Origin: Shewanella sp. OPT22
GTDB taxonomy: Bacteria > Pseudomonadota > Gammaproteobacteria > Enterobacterales > Shewanellaceae
Length of the DNA: 64,000 bases
Reading direction: 5' to 3'
Assembly (NCBI RefSeq): GCF_004168585.1
Contig: NZ_PGVH01000013.1
Span: 70,761 to 134,760, forward strand
The notes under the pieces were generated by a model. That model did no database searches. It saw nothing but the letters and a program-made list of their open reading frames with translations, and had not been told where the DNA came from. A program made the translations under genes and the position numbers. The first letter of the stretch is position 1. Each line of letters opens with the position of its first letter. Of this stretch, positions 9,012 to 18,136 are shown piece after piece.

Positions 9012-9971
9012 TTAAAACTTAACCAGCGCACTGCCCCAGGCAAATCCAGCGCCAAATGCTTCTAAAAGCAGAGTTTGACCACGCTTAATTCGCCCGTCAC
9101 GCACAGCTTCATCTAATGCAATCGGTACTGATGCAGCTGATGTGTTTCCGTGCTTAGCAAGAGTAAGTACAACCTTATCTAGGCTCATACCCAACTTCTT
9201 AGCAGTGGCATTGATGATTCGGAAGTTTGCTTGATGCGGTACTAACCAATCAATATCTGATTTTTCGATATTATTCAGTCGTAATGTCTCTTGTACTACA
9301 TGAGATAACTTTGTTACGGCAACCTTAAATACGTCATTACCTTTCATTGTCATGTAGCTCAATGCTTTTTCTGTTTCGTGTGGACGAGCAGGAAAAGCAC
9401 ATTTAAGAAGATCACCTTGGCGACCATCAGCATAGATGTGAGTATTGATGATACCTTGTTCTTCTGATGCACCAACAACAGCAGCACCAGCTCCATCACC
9501 AAATAAAATGATGGTTGAACGATCTTCTGGTTCACAAAAACGAGATAATACATCTGCACCAATCACGAGGATGTTTTTATAAGCTCCACCCTTAATAAAT
9601 TGGTCAGCAATTGAAAGAGAGTAAACGAAACCAGAACATGCAGCCGCTACATCAAATGCGGGAATGGTGTGCAAACCTAACATTGCTTGAACTTCACACG
9701 CCGAAGCAGGAAAAGCATTCTCACCACTGGTCGTTCCACAGATGATCATATCAATATCTTCTGCTGACATACCTGCCATTTCGAGTGCTTTAAGTCCGGC
9801 TTGATAACCCATAGTTGCAACGGATTCATCGGTTGCTGCGATTCGTCTTTCGGAGATACCTGTGCGTTCAACAATCCATTGATCTGAGGTTTCAACCATC
9901 TGCTCAAGATCTTGATTACTACGCACCTGTACGGGTAGATAACTACCAGTACCAAGAATTTTTGTATGCAT
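9012..9971 (-). CDS. fabH: Beta-ketoacyl-ACP synthase III
   Basis: Starts fatty acid synthesis by condensing acetyl-CoA with malonyl-ACP. The 319-residue length is usual. The catalytic triad is in place: Cys112 in [12 protein letters not shown], His in [10 protein letters not shown] and Asn in [11 protein letters not shown]. Eleven bases separate it from plsX and 36 from fabD. Confidence 0.98.
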   Translation of the reverse strand: MHTKILGTGSYLPVQVRSNQDLEQMVETSDQWIVERTGISERRIAATDESVATMGYQAGLKALEMAGMSAEDIDMIICGTTSGENAFPASACEVQAMLGLHTIPAFDVAAACSGFVYSLSIADQFIKGGAYKNILVIGADVLSRFCEPEDRSTIILFGDGAGAAVVGASEEQGIINTHIYADGRQGDLLKCAFPARPHETEKALSYMTMKGNDVFKVAVTKLSHVVQETLRLNNIEKSDIDWLVPHQANFRIINATAKKLGMSLDKVVLTLAKHGNTSAASVPIALDEAVRDGRIKRGQTLLLEAFGAGFAWGSALVKF

Positions 9972-9982
9972 AAAAATAGAAA

Positions 9983-11008
9983 CTAACTATTAATGTCTAA
10001 AAGAATCGACTCCAATCTATCATTGATCAGTTCTGGAAGTCGACGATGAGCCTCGGTGACAGCTAAATTAATTGCATTTAAGTAAGCATTTTCATCAGCA
10101 TTACCGTGGCTTTTAACAACAACACCACGCAATCCTACCAGACTTGCACCATTGTAGTGGTCGGGGTTCATCTGATTAAAAACAGAATGGATTCGTGAGC
10201 TTAGAAACTTGGAGAGAATTCGAACGAATAACCCTTTGGTTAGTCCCTGTCTTAAACGACTGACTAATAATTTAGCTATTCCTTCTGAAGTTTTTAATGT
10301 GATATTACCAACAAAACCGTCGCAAACGATGACATCTGTACTACCAGAGTACATATCATGACCTTCAACAAAACCTGAATAGTTTACTTGCGCAGATTGT
10401 TGCAACAATAAACCGGCTTGCTGGACTTGATCATTACCTTTGACTTCCTCAATACCGACATTTAACAGTGAAACTTGTGGGTGAGTTTTATTCTCAACGG
10501 TTTCACACACTACAGAACCCATCACTGCAAATTGAAATAATGTCTCGGAGCAGCAAGAAACATTAGCGCCAAGATCTAAAACATAAACAGGTTTATTTAG
10601 GGATGTAGGAAGACGGCCAATCAATGCGGGACGGTCAATGCCAGGCAAGGTTTTTAATACTACCTTTGACATTGCCATTAGTGCGCCAGTATTACCTGCA
10701 CTGATACAAGCATCGGCTTTTTTATCTCGAACTAAATCAATCGCCAAACGCATTGAGCTTTTTTTACGAGTTCGTAAAGCTTGAGCAGGTCTGTCTGACA
10801 TAGTGACAATTTCATCAGTATGCAAAATTTCTATTTGTGAAGCGAGCGTAGATGATTTATCAAGATAGGGCTCTATTTTAGCAGTATCACCAACTAAAAT
10901 GAGTTTTAAAGAAGGATTTTGCCGCAATGCCCGCATTGCGGCAGGCACTGTGACTTGAGGGCCGAAATCGCCCCCCATAGCATCTAACGCAAGCGTCAGA
11001 TTAGTCAT
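9983..11008 (-). CDS. plsX: Phosphate acyltransferase PlsX
   Basis: Converts acyl-ACP to acyl-phosphate for phospholipid synthesis, linking fatty acid and membrane synthesis. The 341-residue protein shows the family N-terminus [19 protein letters not shown], the [12 protein letters not shown] and [12 protein letters not shown] segments, and the C-terminal [14 protein letters not shown] motif. It is in the conserved position between rpmF and fabH. Confidence 0.97.
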   Translation of the reverse strand: MTNLTLALDAMGGDFGPQVTVPAAMRALRQNPSLKLILVGDTAKIEPYLDKSSTLASQIEILHTDEIVTMSDRPAQALRTRKKSSMRLAIDLVRDKKADACISAGNTGALMAMSKVVLKTLPGIDRPALIGRLPTSLNKPVYVLDLGANVSCCSETLFQFAVMGSVVCETVENKTHPQVSLLNVGIEEVKGNDQVQQAGLLLQQSAQVNYSGFVEGHDMYSGSTDVIVCDGFVGNITLKTSEGIAKLLVSRLRQGLTKGLFVRILSKFLSSRIHSVFNQMNPDHYNGASLVGLRGVVVKSHGNADENAYLNAINLAVTEAHRRLPELINDRLESILLDINS

Positions 11009-11022
11009 AAGTTATCAACTAA

Positions 11023-11193
11023 TTACTTGTTAACAACTTTTTTGCCACGGTAGAAACCGTCAGCAGTCACGTTGTGACGTAGGTGTAATTCACCTGTAGT
11101 AGCGTCTGTTGATAATTGAGCTGTGCCCAATGCATCATGTGAACGACGCATACCGCGCTTTGAACGTGATTTTTTATTCTTTTGTACAGCCAT
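11023..11193 (-). CDS. rpmF: 50S ribosomal protein L32
   Basis: A 56-residue ribosomal protein beginning [18 protein letters not shown] and ending [10 protein letters not shown], the standard gammaproteobacterial L32 form without zinc cysteines. An AGGAGA ribosome site lies seven bases upstream of the ATG. It sits 15 bases downstream of yceD and 14 upstream of plsX, the conserved order. Confidence 0.97.
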   Translation of the reverse strand: MAVQKNKKSRSKRGMRRSHDALGTAQLSTDATTGELHLRHNVTADGFYRGKKVVNK

Positions 11194-11208
11194 TGCCTGT
11201 CTCCTAGA

Positions 11209-11736
11209 TTACTTGCTCTTCAGTTTTTCTAACACTGCAAACGGATTCGGTTTTTCCTCTTCTTGGACTACCTTAATCTCGCCTACAACCACATCCTTCG
11301 AACCTTGATGACATGATTTATCATCATGCATAGGAATGAGAGGCATGGCAGTTATCAATTCATCTTCGATCAATTGATGTAACCGTATTTCGCCAATTTC
11401 GTTGCACTCAATCGGGTCATACGCTTCCGGGAGCTCATCGATTTCTGCTTGAGTCTTACAAGGACTAAAACAAAAGTCGACCGTAACCTCTGTATTATAA
11501 GGTGTCATGCAGCGTTGACATTCCAGAGTGAGCTCCGTCACAGCCTTCCCTTTCAGGTAGACTATCCCCTGTATATCGACACCACATTCCAATGACACTG
11601 ATACATTGGAACAGTCGCCGGCACATAGTTCATTCAATCGTTTTAACTGCTTTCCCAGAACTGTTCCTTGAAAATCAAGACAGCTTTGAGCAGCACGTAG
11701 CGGATCGATTGAAACCGGTATCTTTACTGTTTGCAT
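11209..11736 (-). CDS. yceD: YceD/DUF177 family protein, rRNA-accumulation factor
   Basis: This 175-residue protein has the family core LTLECQRCMTPY, an acidic middle with LPEAYDPIECNEIGEI, and the C-terminal KPNPFAVLEKLKSK. It aligns along its length with E. coli YceD, whose start MQKVKLPLTLDPVRTAQ matches MQTVKIPVSIDPLRAAQ here, so the ATG at 11736 is well supported. In E. coli and plants the family is linked to 23S rRNA accumulation. It is co-transcribed with rpmF. The promoter just upstream leaves almost no leader. Confidence 0.93.
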   Translation of the reverse strand: MQTVKIPVSIDPLRAAQSCLDFQGTVLGKQLKRLNELCAGDCSNVSVSLECGVDIQGIVYLKGKAVTELTLECQRCMTPYNTEVTVDFCFSPCKTQAEIDELPEAYDPIECNEIGEIRLHQLIEDELITAMPLIPMHDDKSCHQGSKDVVVGEIKVVQEEEKPNPFAVLEKLKSK

Positions 11737-11747
11737 AAGGCGCGCAT

Positions 11748-11774
11748 ATTATAGTTTGATAACGCTTGAGTCAA
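11748..11774 (-). promoter_or_regulatory. Sigma70-type promoter of the yceD-rpmF-fab operon
   Basis: On the minus strand, TTGACT (11769-11774) is followed after 15 bases by a consensus TATAAT (11748-11753). Transcription would start near 11741, only about five bases before the yceD ATG at 11736. There is no ribosome-binding sequence between them. Confidence 0.65.
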
Positions 11775-11988
11775 AGAAAAATTTCACACACACATCACAC
11801 AAAGCAATTTGGTGCTTTTTCAAATCATCGCATTGAAATTAACGGAAGCGGAATTTTACCTAAGCAACGGCCTGTAAACAAGCAATCAACGCTTAAATAA
11901 ATTGCAATCAATCGATCCCGATCGTTTCTTTCTATCTGAAAAAGGCGAATAATTAGTATTATACCTAAAATAAGTGTAAACGGAAAAT

Positions 11989-12894
11989 TTACAATTTATA
12001 TGGCGTCATTTGATAAACGTAATAATTAAGCCAATTACTCATAAGTAAATTTCCATGCCCATACCAATTTACTTTTGGTTCTCGTTCAATGTTGTCATCC
12101 GGAAAGTACCCTTGCGGAAAGGGAATTTGCTCCCCCTTGGCTGTATCTCTTAAATATTCATCTTTGAGTGTATTCTTTTGATACTCAGGGTGTCCAAAAA
12201 CAAAAATATTTCTTTTACTTTTACTCGAAACTAAATACGCACCCGCTGTATCGGAACTTGCTAACAAACAAAGATTGGAATTATCGTAAATATTGTTGAT
12301 ATCAACTTCAGCACTCCTAGAATGTGGCACATAGAACTCTTCATCAAAGCCACGCATTAGCGGTTCATGTTGTTTTAAGGTTTTATGTTTAAATACACCT
12401 ACTCGTTTCTCTTCAAGTACTTTTCTCTTCACGCCATACAGGTGAAATAATGCAGCATGTGCAGCCCAACAAAAAAACATGACTGACGTTACATTCTTTT
12501 GTGACCAATCCATTACTTCTTTAATACACGTCCAATATTGCACACTCTCAAAGTCGAGCCTCCCTAAAGGCGCACCTGTGAATAGCATCCCGTCATATTT
12601 ATTATTTTTTATTTGTGAAAAGTTAAAATAAAACGACTCCATATGTTCTATTGGTGTGTGTCTTGATTCACGGTTATGGATTCGTAAAAGATCTACTTCT
12701 ACTTGTAACGGTGTATTCCCCAATAACCTAAGTAACTGTGTTTCTGTTTCAATTTTGTTAGGCATTAAATTAAGAATAAGGATTTTTAAAGGTCGAATAT
12801 CTTGATGCATAGCCCGTGATTCAGACATAACAAAAATATTCTCAGACGCAAGAACTTGTGTCGCAGGTAACCTATCTGGAATACGAACTGGCAT
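11989..12894 (-). CDS. metA: Homoserine O-succinyltransferase
   Basis: Acylates homoserine in the first committed step of methionine synthesis. The 301-residue protein has the catalytic Cys142 in [15 protein letters not shown] and His235/Glu237 in FGHPEYQ, numbering as in the family, and the standard N-terminus [15 protein letters not shown]. Whether succinyl- or acetyl-CoA is used cannot be told with certainty from sequence. A possible MetJ-type site lies upstream at 12932-12955. Confidence 0.96.
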   Translation of the reverse strand: MPVRIPDRLPATQVLASENIFVMSESRAMHQDIRPLKILILNLMPNKIETETQLLRLLGNTPLQVEVDLLRIHNRESRHTPIEHMESFYFNFSQIKNNKYDGMLFTGAPLGRLDFESVQYWTCIKEVMDWSQKNVTSVMFFCWAAHAALFHLYGVKRKVLEEKRVGVFKHKTLKQHEPLMRGFDEEFYVPHSRSAEVDINNIYDNSNLCLLASSDTAGAYLVSSKSKRNIFVFGHPEYQKNTLKDEYLRDTAKGEQIPFPQGYFPDDNIEREPKVNWYGHGNLLMSNWLNYYVYQMTPYKL

Positions 12895-12931
12895 AAAAAT
12901 AACTTAATATGATTAATTACAAGGTCATCTT

Positions 12932-12955
12932 AGCCATCTAAACCCCTACACGTCC
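12932..12955 (-). promoter_or_regulatory. Possible MetJ-type operator
   Basis: On the minus strand three adjacent 8-mers, GGACGTGT, AGGGGTTT and AGATGGCT, match the MetJ box AGACGTCT at 6, 5 and 6 of 8 positions. They start 38 bases upstream of the metA ATG. The match is moderate and rests on location; no metJ gene is in the window. Confidence 0.35.
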
Positions 12956-12969
12956 AGGCATTTTTTAAC

Positions 12970-13467
12970 CTAATTGCAGTCGAGTAGATTCTTAAAGGAC
13001 GTTCTCCACTGATCATCTTTATCGAATGTTTTATTAATCTTGTCAATGAGGGTCTTATCGCTGCTGTTTGATATCGCTTTTTGATAATCATCATTACCAA
13101 ACAAGTTCATTCTGGCACACAATTCTGCATTATCTTTATGAATTTTCTTAATTTCATTATCAAGTGCATCAACAGCTGCTTGTGGGTGTTTTTTCCTAAT
13201 CACATTTTGCAGCTCACGCAATTCATCAGATGGATTGTTCGATACTTTCTCACCAGCGCTCTTACTTGCTAATGCGTAAAAACGCTCTGCAGCTTGTTTA
13301 AACTTTTTAGCATTCATGCAGGTGTTTAAATCCGACATAATGTCTTTGGGTTGTTTAGAGAAGTCTACTTTTGAAAGCGGTGCGCACTCACTATTTTTTA
13401 TCGGTGCTTTGCTTGAACAAGCAGCTAAAAGCAAAAAAAGAACAAATAATATCCAGTTACGATTCAT
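12970..13467 (-). CDS. Predicted lipoprotein, function unknown
   Basis: The frame encodes 165 residues from the second ATG (13467), which has GGTGG seven bases upstream; an ATG at 13473 is too close to that site. The N-terminus MNRNWILFVLFLLLAACSS is a lipoprotein signal with a lipobox LAAC. The mature part is hydrophilic and helical, rich in Lys, Asp and Asn, with four further cysteines. I recognise no family. It is divergent from the ABC permease at 13554 and 75 bases upstream of metA. Confidence 0.75.
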   Translation of the reverse strand: MNRNWILFVLFLLLAACSSKAPIKNSECAPLSKVDFSKQPKDIMSDLNTCMNAKKFKQAAERFYALASKSAGEKVSNNPSDELRELQNVIRKKHPQAAVDALDNEIKKIHKDNAELCARMNLFGNDDYQKAISNSSDKTLIDKINKTFDKDDQWRTSFKNLLDCN

Positions 13468-13553
13468 AGTCATACCACCATAAATTACTGCTTGCTACTT
13501 ATCCAGATAAGTAGGTAAGGTGTATCTAATTATAGATGCACAAGGAATGTATT

Positions 13554-14387
13554 GTGACACAAACTCAGCCATTTAATTTTTGGCGTAATTTATTACACAT
13601 AGCAAGTTATGATACCCAAAAAGTGTTGCTTCAAAAACGAGGTATTATCTCTCTTGTCTGTTTTACTTTAGTCTGGTTACTTATTTTAGCTTATCCAGTA
13701 AAAAGTGCTGTCGAGCTAATGTCTATTCAAGGCTTTAAAGAATTTGTCTATAGTTTTGCAAATGCATCTAACGCTGCTGAACTTCTCAATTGGGATACGC
13801 CTGAATTTGCGGTTTATTGGTTTTTTGCGCTGTACCTTTTTCCGATGTTTAGCTTAGTCATTACGGCAGATCAGTTTTCATCGGATAGACAACGTGGAAC
13901 CCTAAGGTTTTTCTTGCTGAGAACTAACAGAAGCAGCTTGTTTTTTGGCCGTTTCTTAGCGCAAATGATCATTCAAGGTTTACTCATCTTGATTTCCATT
14001 ATTGCGACTATTGTTCTGATTATTTATAACCAAGCAACTTCTTTCAGCGATGTCTTTATTACCGCATCTTTAGTTTGGCTCGCACTTTTTATAAATTTAC
14101 TCCCTTACACCGCTTTAATGTCTTTACTTTCTCTTTATGCGAATGGTGCTAGGCAAGCTTCGATGCTCGCTGTTTTTTACTGGGTAGTGCTAACAATTGT
14201 GATTGGAATCCTGAGTTTCTATGTTCCACAAATTTCTTTACTGGAATTAGCAAAACCTGGAGTACAAATTCCAACAATGTTGAACAGTAGTGGTATTAGT
14301 GTTTTACATCAATCGCTCATTCCAACCTTTCAGACTGTTGTGTTATTAACACTTGGGTGTCTTTATATGCAAAGGAGAGCGCTATGA
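13554..14387 (+). CDS. ABC-2 type transporter permease
   Basis: The inner-membrane subunit of an ABC exporter, with about six hydrophobic segments and cytoplasmic motifs typical of the ABC-2 fold (DQFSSDRQRGTLRFFLLRTNR after the second segment). I choose the GTG at 13554, which has AAGGA seven bases upstream, over an ATG at 13536 with no ribosome site; this gives 277 residues. Its stop overlaps the start of the ATPase gene by four bases (ATGA). The substrate is unknown. Confidence 0.85.
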   Translation: MTQTQPFNFWRNLLHIASYDTQKVLLQKRGIISLVCFTLVWLLILAYPVKSAVELMSIQGFKEFVYSFANASNAAELLNWDTPEFAVYWFFALYLFPMFSLVITADQFSSDRQRGTLRFFLLRTNRSSLFFGRFLAQMIIQGLLILISIIATIVLIIYNQATSFSDVFITASLVWLALFINLLPYTALMSLLSLYANGARQASMLAVFYWVVLTIVIGILSFYVPQISLLELAKPGVQIPTMLNSSGISVLHQSLIPTFQTVVLLTLGCLYMQRRAL

Positions 14388-15286
14388 GTCTCATTCAATG
14401 TAATGGCCTTACAAAACAGTACGGTGACAAATTAGCACTCGATAATGTCAGTTTTGAAATTAAATCAGGGCAACCTGTTGCGCTTGTTGGTCCAAATGGC
14501 GCAGGAAAGACGACACTCTTTAATTTACTTTGCGGCTTTATTTCGCCAACTAGTGGTGACTTACAGATCCTAGGCGATTGCGTCTCATCGACTAAAAATC
14601 TAGGAAAACTAAGTGCATTGCCGCAAGATTCTTTGCTCGATCCAGCCATTGAAATCCGTAAGCAATTTATATTCATTGGACAGTTGCAAGGGCTTTCGAA
14701 ACATCAAGCTCAGGTTGAAGCGGAAAGAGTGTTGGAGATGGTCGATTTAACTGATGTGATACGAGAGAAACCGACTGCACTTAGCCATGGTATGGGAAAA
14801 CGAGTTTCTATTGCTCAATCTTTAATTGGCAACCCTCAAATTGTATTGTTAGATGAACCTACTGCGGGTATCGATCCTGCTAATGCTAAGAAAATTCGCT
14901 CTATCATCCAAGAACAGCAAAATAATACTAACTTTATTGTCAGTTCTCATAATCTTGATGAACTTGAAAAGCTTTGTGATCGAGTACTCTATCTGGAACA
15001 TGGAAAGCTTAAACAATCATTGACCTTGACTGAAGAAAGCCATGAAACTAGCTATATTTCGTTATCACTACAAAATGTCGATATGGGCGAACTGATTTCA
15101 AAGCTAAATTTACTCCCAGGAATCAACCGTGTTGAGGCCATTTCAAATAATGAGATCGGTATTCATTGCTCTGACAATAATAATTATCAATACGAAATTG
15201 AGATTATGCAATTGCTCGCAGCCAATGACTGGAAATACAAGTCAATTGCAAGGGGTAAAACGCTAGAGGATAGATTATTTTCATGA
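14384..15286 (+). CDS. ABC transporter ATP-binding protein
   Basis: The ATPase partner of the preceding permease. The ATG at 14384 follows AGGAG and overlaps the permease stop; the protein has 300 residues. Walker A is GPNGAGKTTLFN, Walker B is IVLLDEPTAGIDP, and the switch histidine is in NFIVSSHNLDEL. The signature motif is LSHGMGKRVSIAQ rather than the usual LSGGQ, a variant seen in some ABC-2 exporters. A strong terminator follows at 15295. Confidence 0.93.
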   Translation: MSLIQCNGLTKQYGDKLALDNVSFEIKSGQPVALVGPNGAGKTTLFNLLCGFISPTSGDLQILGDCVSSTKNLGKLSALPQDSLLDPAIEIRKQFIFIGQLQGLSKHQAQVEAERVLEMVDLTDVIREKPTALSHGMGKRVSIAQSLIGNPQIVLLDEPTAGIDPANAKKIRSIIQEQQNNTNFIVSSHNLDELEKLCDRVLYLEHGKLKQSLTLTEESHETSYISLSLQNVDMGELISKLNLLPGINRVEAISNNEIGIHCSDNNNYQYEIEIMQLLAANDWKYKSIARGKTLEDRLFS

Positions 15287-15294
15287 ACCTATCT

Positions 15295-15330
15295 GCTATG
15301 TACAAATCCTTTTGTACATAGCAAATTTTT
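15295..15330 (+). terminator. Rho-independent terminator after the ABC-2 exporter
   Basis: A perfect 12-bp stem GCTATGTACAAA (15295-15306) / TTTGTACATAGC (15311-15322) with a four-base loop, followed on the plus strand by AAATTTTTT. It also overlaps the 3' end of the convergent secreted-protein gene. Confidence 0.9.
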
Positions 15331-15875
15331 TAATGTCTAGGTCCATCAATGGGTACGAGTTTTAAAGTTCCATTATTATAATCCTGAACATGTGGCACAT
15401 TGTGCGACGCCAAGGTAATAGCACCGATCAATGTCTCTACCTCTTTATCTTTTTGGGGATAAGTCACATTATAAATTGCTATTATGTCGTTTTCTTCAGG
15501 AAACCCTGAATGATAATATTTAACCGGGCCTTGAGTTTTTCCATATAAATATTTATCTCCCATAGCAGTTCTTAGACCATTACCTCGATTTGTTCTGATT
15601 GCTTTCACTCTTATTCTTTTTGAATCATCCCAATTACTTGCCCAGATACCGCCCATATAAATTCCGTAAATATTAAAATATACCGAGCCTGTTTCTTTTC
15701 CATCGATTGAGTAACGCACTAAATGGCTCTGACTCTGATTAAAATTAGAAATAGAACTACTCAATTCTCTAGTAGAAAGGGAGCTTCCCTGTATTCCGTG
15801 AGAATATGTGAACAAGCTGAAGAATAAAGAAAAGACAGCGGTTAATAATCGAATTTTTATATTGCAAAACTTCAT
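15330..15875 (-). CDS. Secreted protein of unknown function
   Basis: The frame encodes 181 residues from the ATG at 15875, which has AGGTG six bases upstream; an in-frame GTG nine bases earlier is less likely. The first 27 residues (MKFCNIKIRLLTAVFSLFFS...) form a signal peptide. The mature part is small, polar and beta-rich, with WASNWDDSKRIRVKA and GLRTAMGDKYLYGKTQG. I recognise no family. Downstream it meets the ABC exporter terminator, and about 270 AT-rich bases without a gene lie upstream. Confidence 0.65.
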   Translation of the reverse strand: MKFCNIKIRLLTAVFSLFFSLFTYSHGIQGSSLSTRELSSSISNFNQSQSHLVRYSIDGKETGSVYFNIYGIYMGGIWASNWDDSKRIRVKAIRTNRGNGLRTAMGDKYLYGKTQGPVKYYHSGFPEENDIIAIYNVTYPQKDKEVETLIGAITLASHNVPHVQDYNNGTLKLVPIDGPRH

Positions 15876-16147
15876 TAAACTCACCTATTTAACAAAAACA
15901 CACAGTTAAAATATAATGAAGATATTAAATATTCAATTAACCTCTAATATTTTAATAACTTTGTAAGTTTATATTCAAAGTCATTTAAGGTTTTACCATT
16001 TCACAACTTAATTTATTTGAATAAATAAGTTCAAAAAATCTAAATAACTTCAGCTTTCTGTATTGAGCTCAATAATGGTTTGATATCACTCATTTTAATT
16101 TAATTTGATCGGCAGTGTTATATAGGTTTACTTACGCAAATCTTAAG

Positions 16148-16561
16148 TTAAATATTAATAGGCTTCCACTCAACTTTCTCACCATAATGGTTTGAAATCA
16201 TCTGATTGAATTCAGAAAAAGTCTCAATAAACTCTTCATGCCCTGTTAGGCTTGAAAAACAAAATCGATAGCAGTTGTTCTTCAATAAATCGTAATTTCG
16301 AAATTGAAAAACTTGATCTAATGCCTTTTGCGCTAATGCTTTATTTAGAATTGATCGATTTTGAATACAAGATATGTAGATGGTCGTACCACTACGATCT
16401 TTTAAAAAACGTTCGGGGGAAACAACCCTGATTAGTCCAGTTCCTTGTAATTCAACGATTGCGTTATCCACCCAGATTCCAACATGTTTAATTACACCAA
16501 AAACATGGCAAGCAACAAAACTACCTGCTTGAGGTGAAACTGAAGAATGACTTTGAGGCAT
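16148..16561 (-). CDS. Possible LRAT/NlpC-P60-like (permuted papain fold) protein
   Basis: The frame encodes 137 residues without a signal peptide. Two features suggest a circularly permuted papain-like fold. One is a His in a beta-strand context near the N-terminus (FGVIKHVGIWVDN, about residues 22-34). The other is a Cys at the start of a helix in LLKNNCYRFCFSS (about 95-107), the order seen in LRAT-type enzymes. The family assignment is inference; overall similarity is weak. An alternative is a small unknown protein. It lies between two unrelated genes and has AGGAG before the ATG. Confidence 0.5.
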   Translation of the reverse strand: MPQSHSSVSPQAGSFVACHVFGVIKHVGIWVDNAIVELQGTGLIRVVSPERFLKDRSGTTIYISCIQNRSILNKALAQKALDQVFQFRNYDLLKNNCYRFCFSSLTGHEEFIETFSEFNQMISNHYGEKVEWKPINI

Positions 16562-16632
16562 GATTTCTCCTTTTATTCATGCCTCAAACTTAACAAGACG
16601 TGCTATTCCATAAAGAAAATAAATGTAAGCAG

Positions 16633-17244
16633 TTATTTTTTAGCTACGAGAAACTGGACCAACTTTGCAAGATCTTGAGCTGAATGCTCACCAGGATTAA
16701 CTACATAAACACCGTTAACTAACAATGTTGGTACACCTGTAATGCCTGATAACTCAAGCTGAATACCATAATTATCTAGCGTAGTTTTTTTATCTTTGCT
16801 GTTATAAACCTTATCAAACTCCTTTCCTGAAACGCCTTGAAACTCGAAAAATGCTTTCAACTGCTGAGCATTAGTGAATGGACCTGCTTCTTCATGGATG
16901 TAATGAAAGATTTTACTGTGAACTTGTTTAGTGATTTTTAATTTTTGAGCAACATAATAAGCTTCTTGACTAAGGATCCAACTCGGACGTCCTGCGCCAA
17001 CGGGAGTGCGCTTAAAGGCTATTTTACCCTTGAGCAATTTAACCATTTTATCAACAGTCGGCTCGGCTTGATAACAATGAGGGCAATTGTAAGAAAAGAA
17101 TTCTCTAACAACTGGTTTAGTTACCTCAGGAAGCCCAGAAACCTTTTTATAATCTTTTCCTTCTACAAATGTACTTGCAAGACTCATATGGCTTACACAA
17201 ACAAGTAAAAACGATAAAAGAACTTTTGATAATTTATAATTCAA
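16633..17244 (-). CDS. dsbA: Periplasmic thiol:disulfide oxidoreductase DsbA
   Basis: Introduces disulfide bonds into exported proteins. The 203-residue protein has a signal peptide (MNYKLSKVLLSFLLVCVSHMSLA), the active-site motif CPHC at 54-57 in the thioredoxin context FFSYNCPHCYQAEP, and the cis-proline loop GVPTLLVNG. It lies 12 bases downstream of the epimerase-like gene in the same direction. No dsbB is in the window. Confidence 0.93.
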   Translation of the reverse strand: MNYKLSKVLLSFLLVCVSHMSLASTFVEGKDYKKVSGLPEVTKPVVREFFSYNCPHCYQAEPTVDKMVKLLKGKIAFKRTPVGAGRPSWILSQEAYYVAQKLKITKQVHSKIFHYIHEEAGPFTNAQQLKAFFEFQGVSGKEFDKVYNSKDKKTTLDNYGIQLELSGITGVPTLLVNGVYVVNPGEHSAQDLAKLVQFLVAKK

Positions 17245-17256
17245 TTTTCTACTCCA

Positions 17257-18078
17257 TTAACAATGTTCTATTGCTACATATAAATTGTCGAATTTATATG
17301 TAAAATTAATATCTCTGGTTATCAAACTACCATCTACTTGCTTTTTAGTCGCTGAATTACTCACAAAAACTGGCGGAACTCTACCTAAACGTTTAATAGC
17401 TTCAGAGTAAAACTCACTTTTTGTTGGATGGTGTGGCGAACAAATATTATAAATACTCGAAACAGTTTCAGCTTTTAAAACAGCTTTTACGGCATTTATG
17501 CAGTCATCTAAATGAACCAGGTTTACCGGTAAGTTTCCTGCATCCACTTGCTCTCGATTAGCAAAAAAACGTCCAGGATTTCTATTAGGACCAATTAAAC
17601 CTGAAAACCTTAAAACACAAGCATTTTCAAATTTAAGAAAAAGCTGCTCGGCTGTATATAGTAACTCATTACCATTACTCAACTGACAAGCATCTCCTTC
17701 GTCGACGACTCTATCTAAATCAGGATATACACCTGAAGTACTGATAAAAATAATGCGTTTGTAAGTAAGAGGCTTGATCAACTTAAGCAGCAGATCCAAC
17801 TCTTCAAGATAATGTTTATTACCTGAGCGTGTTCGAGGAGGGATATTTACCAACAAGTAATCTGTAACACAATCATTTAAATGATTTGTCGAACAATCAT
17901 CGGATGAATTAAGCATTTGGGATAGGTCTAAAGCAACTGGGGCAATCCCTTTCGACTCGAGTAGCGAGAAACTCTCTGAATTTCTTTTAGTACCAATAAC
18001 GTTGAAACCATCGTCAACCAAAGCTTCAGCAAGAGGAAGTCCAAACCAACCGCAACCAATAATAGAAATACTTTTCAA
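17257..18078 (-). CDS. NAD(P)-dependent epimerase/reductase-like protein (YeeZ type)
   Basis: A 273-residue extended short-chain dehydrogenase-like protein. The N-terminal nucleotide-binding motif is SIIGCGWFGLPLAEALVDDG (residues 5-24). A FISTSGVYPD segment occurs near 112-121, as in the YeeZ group, whose substrates are unknown. It probably shares a transcript with dsbA. I cannot name the reaction. Confidence 0.75.
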   Translation of the reverse strand: MKSISIIGCGWFGLPLAEALVDDGFNVIGTKRNSESFSLLESKGIAPVALDLSQMLNSSDDCSTNHLNDCVTDYLLVNIPPRTRSGNKHYLEELDLLLKLIKPLTYKRIIFISTSGVYPDLDRVVDEGDACQLSNGNELLYTAEQLFLKFENACVLRFSGLIGPNRNPGRFFANREQVDAGNLPVNLVHLDDCINAVKAVLKAETVSSIYNICSPHHPTKSEFYSEAIKRLGRVPPVFVSNSATKKQVDGSLITRDINFTYKFDNLYVAIEHC

Positions 18079-18136
18079 AACAAATACTCGTAATTATTTT
18101 TTTAGATTATTACATCGAGGTAAAACCTCTACAAGT

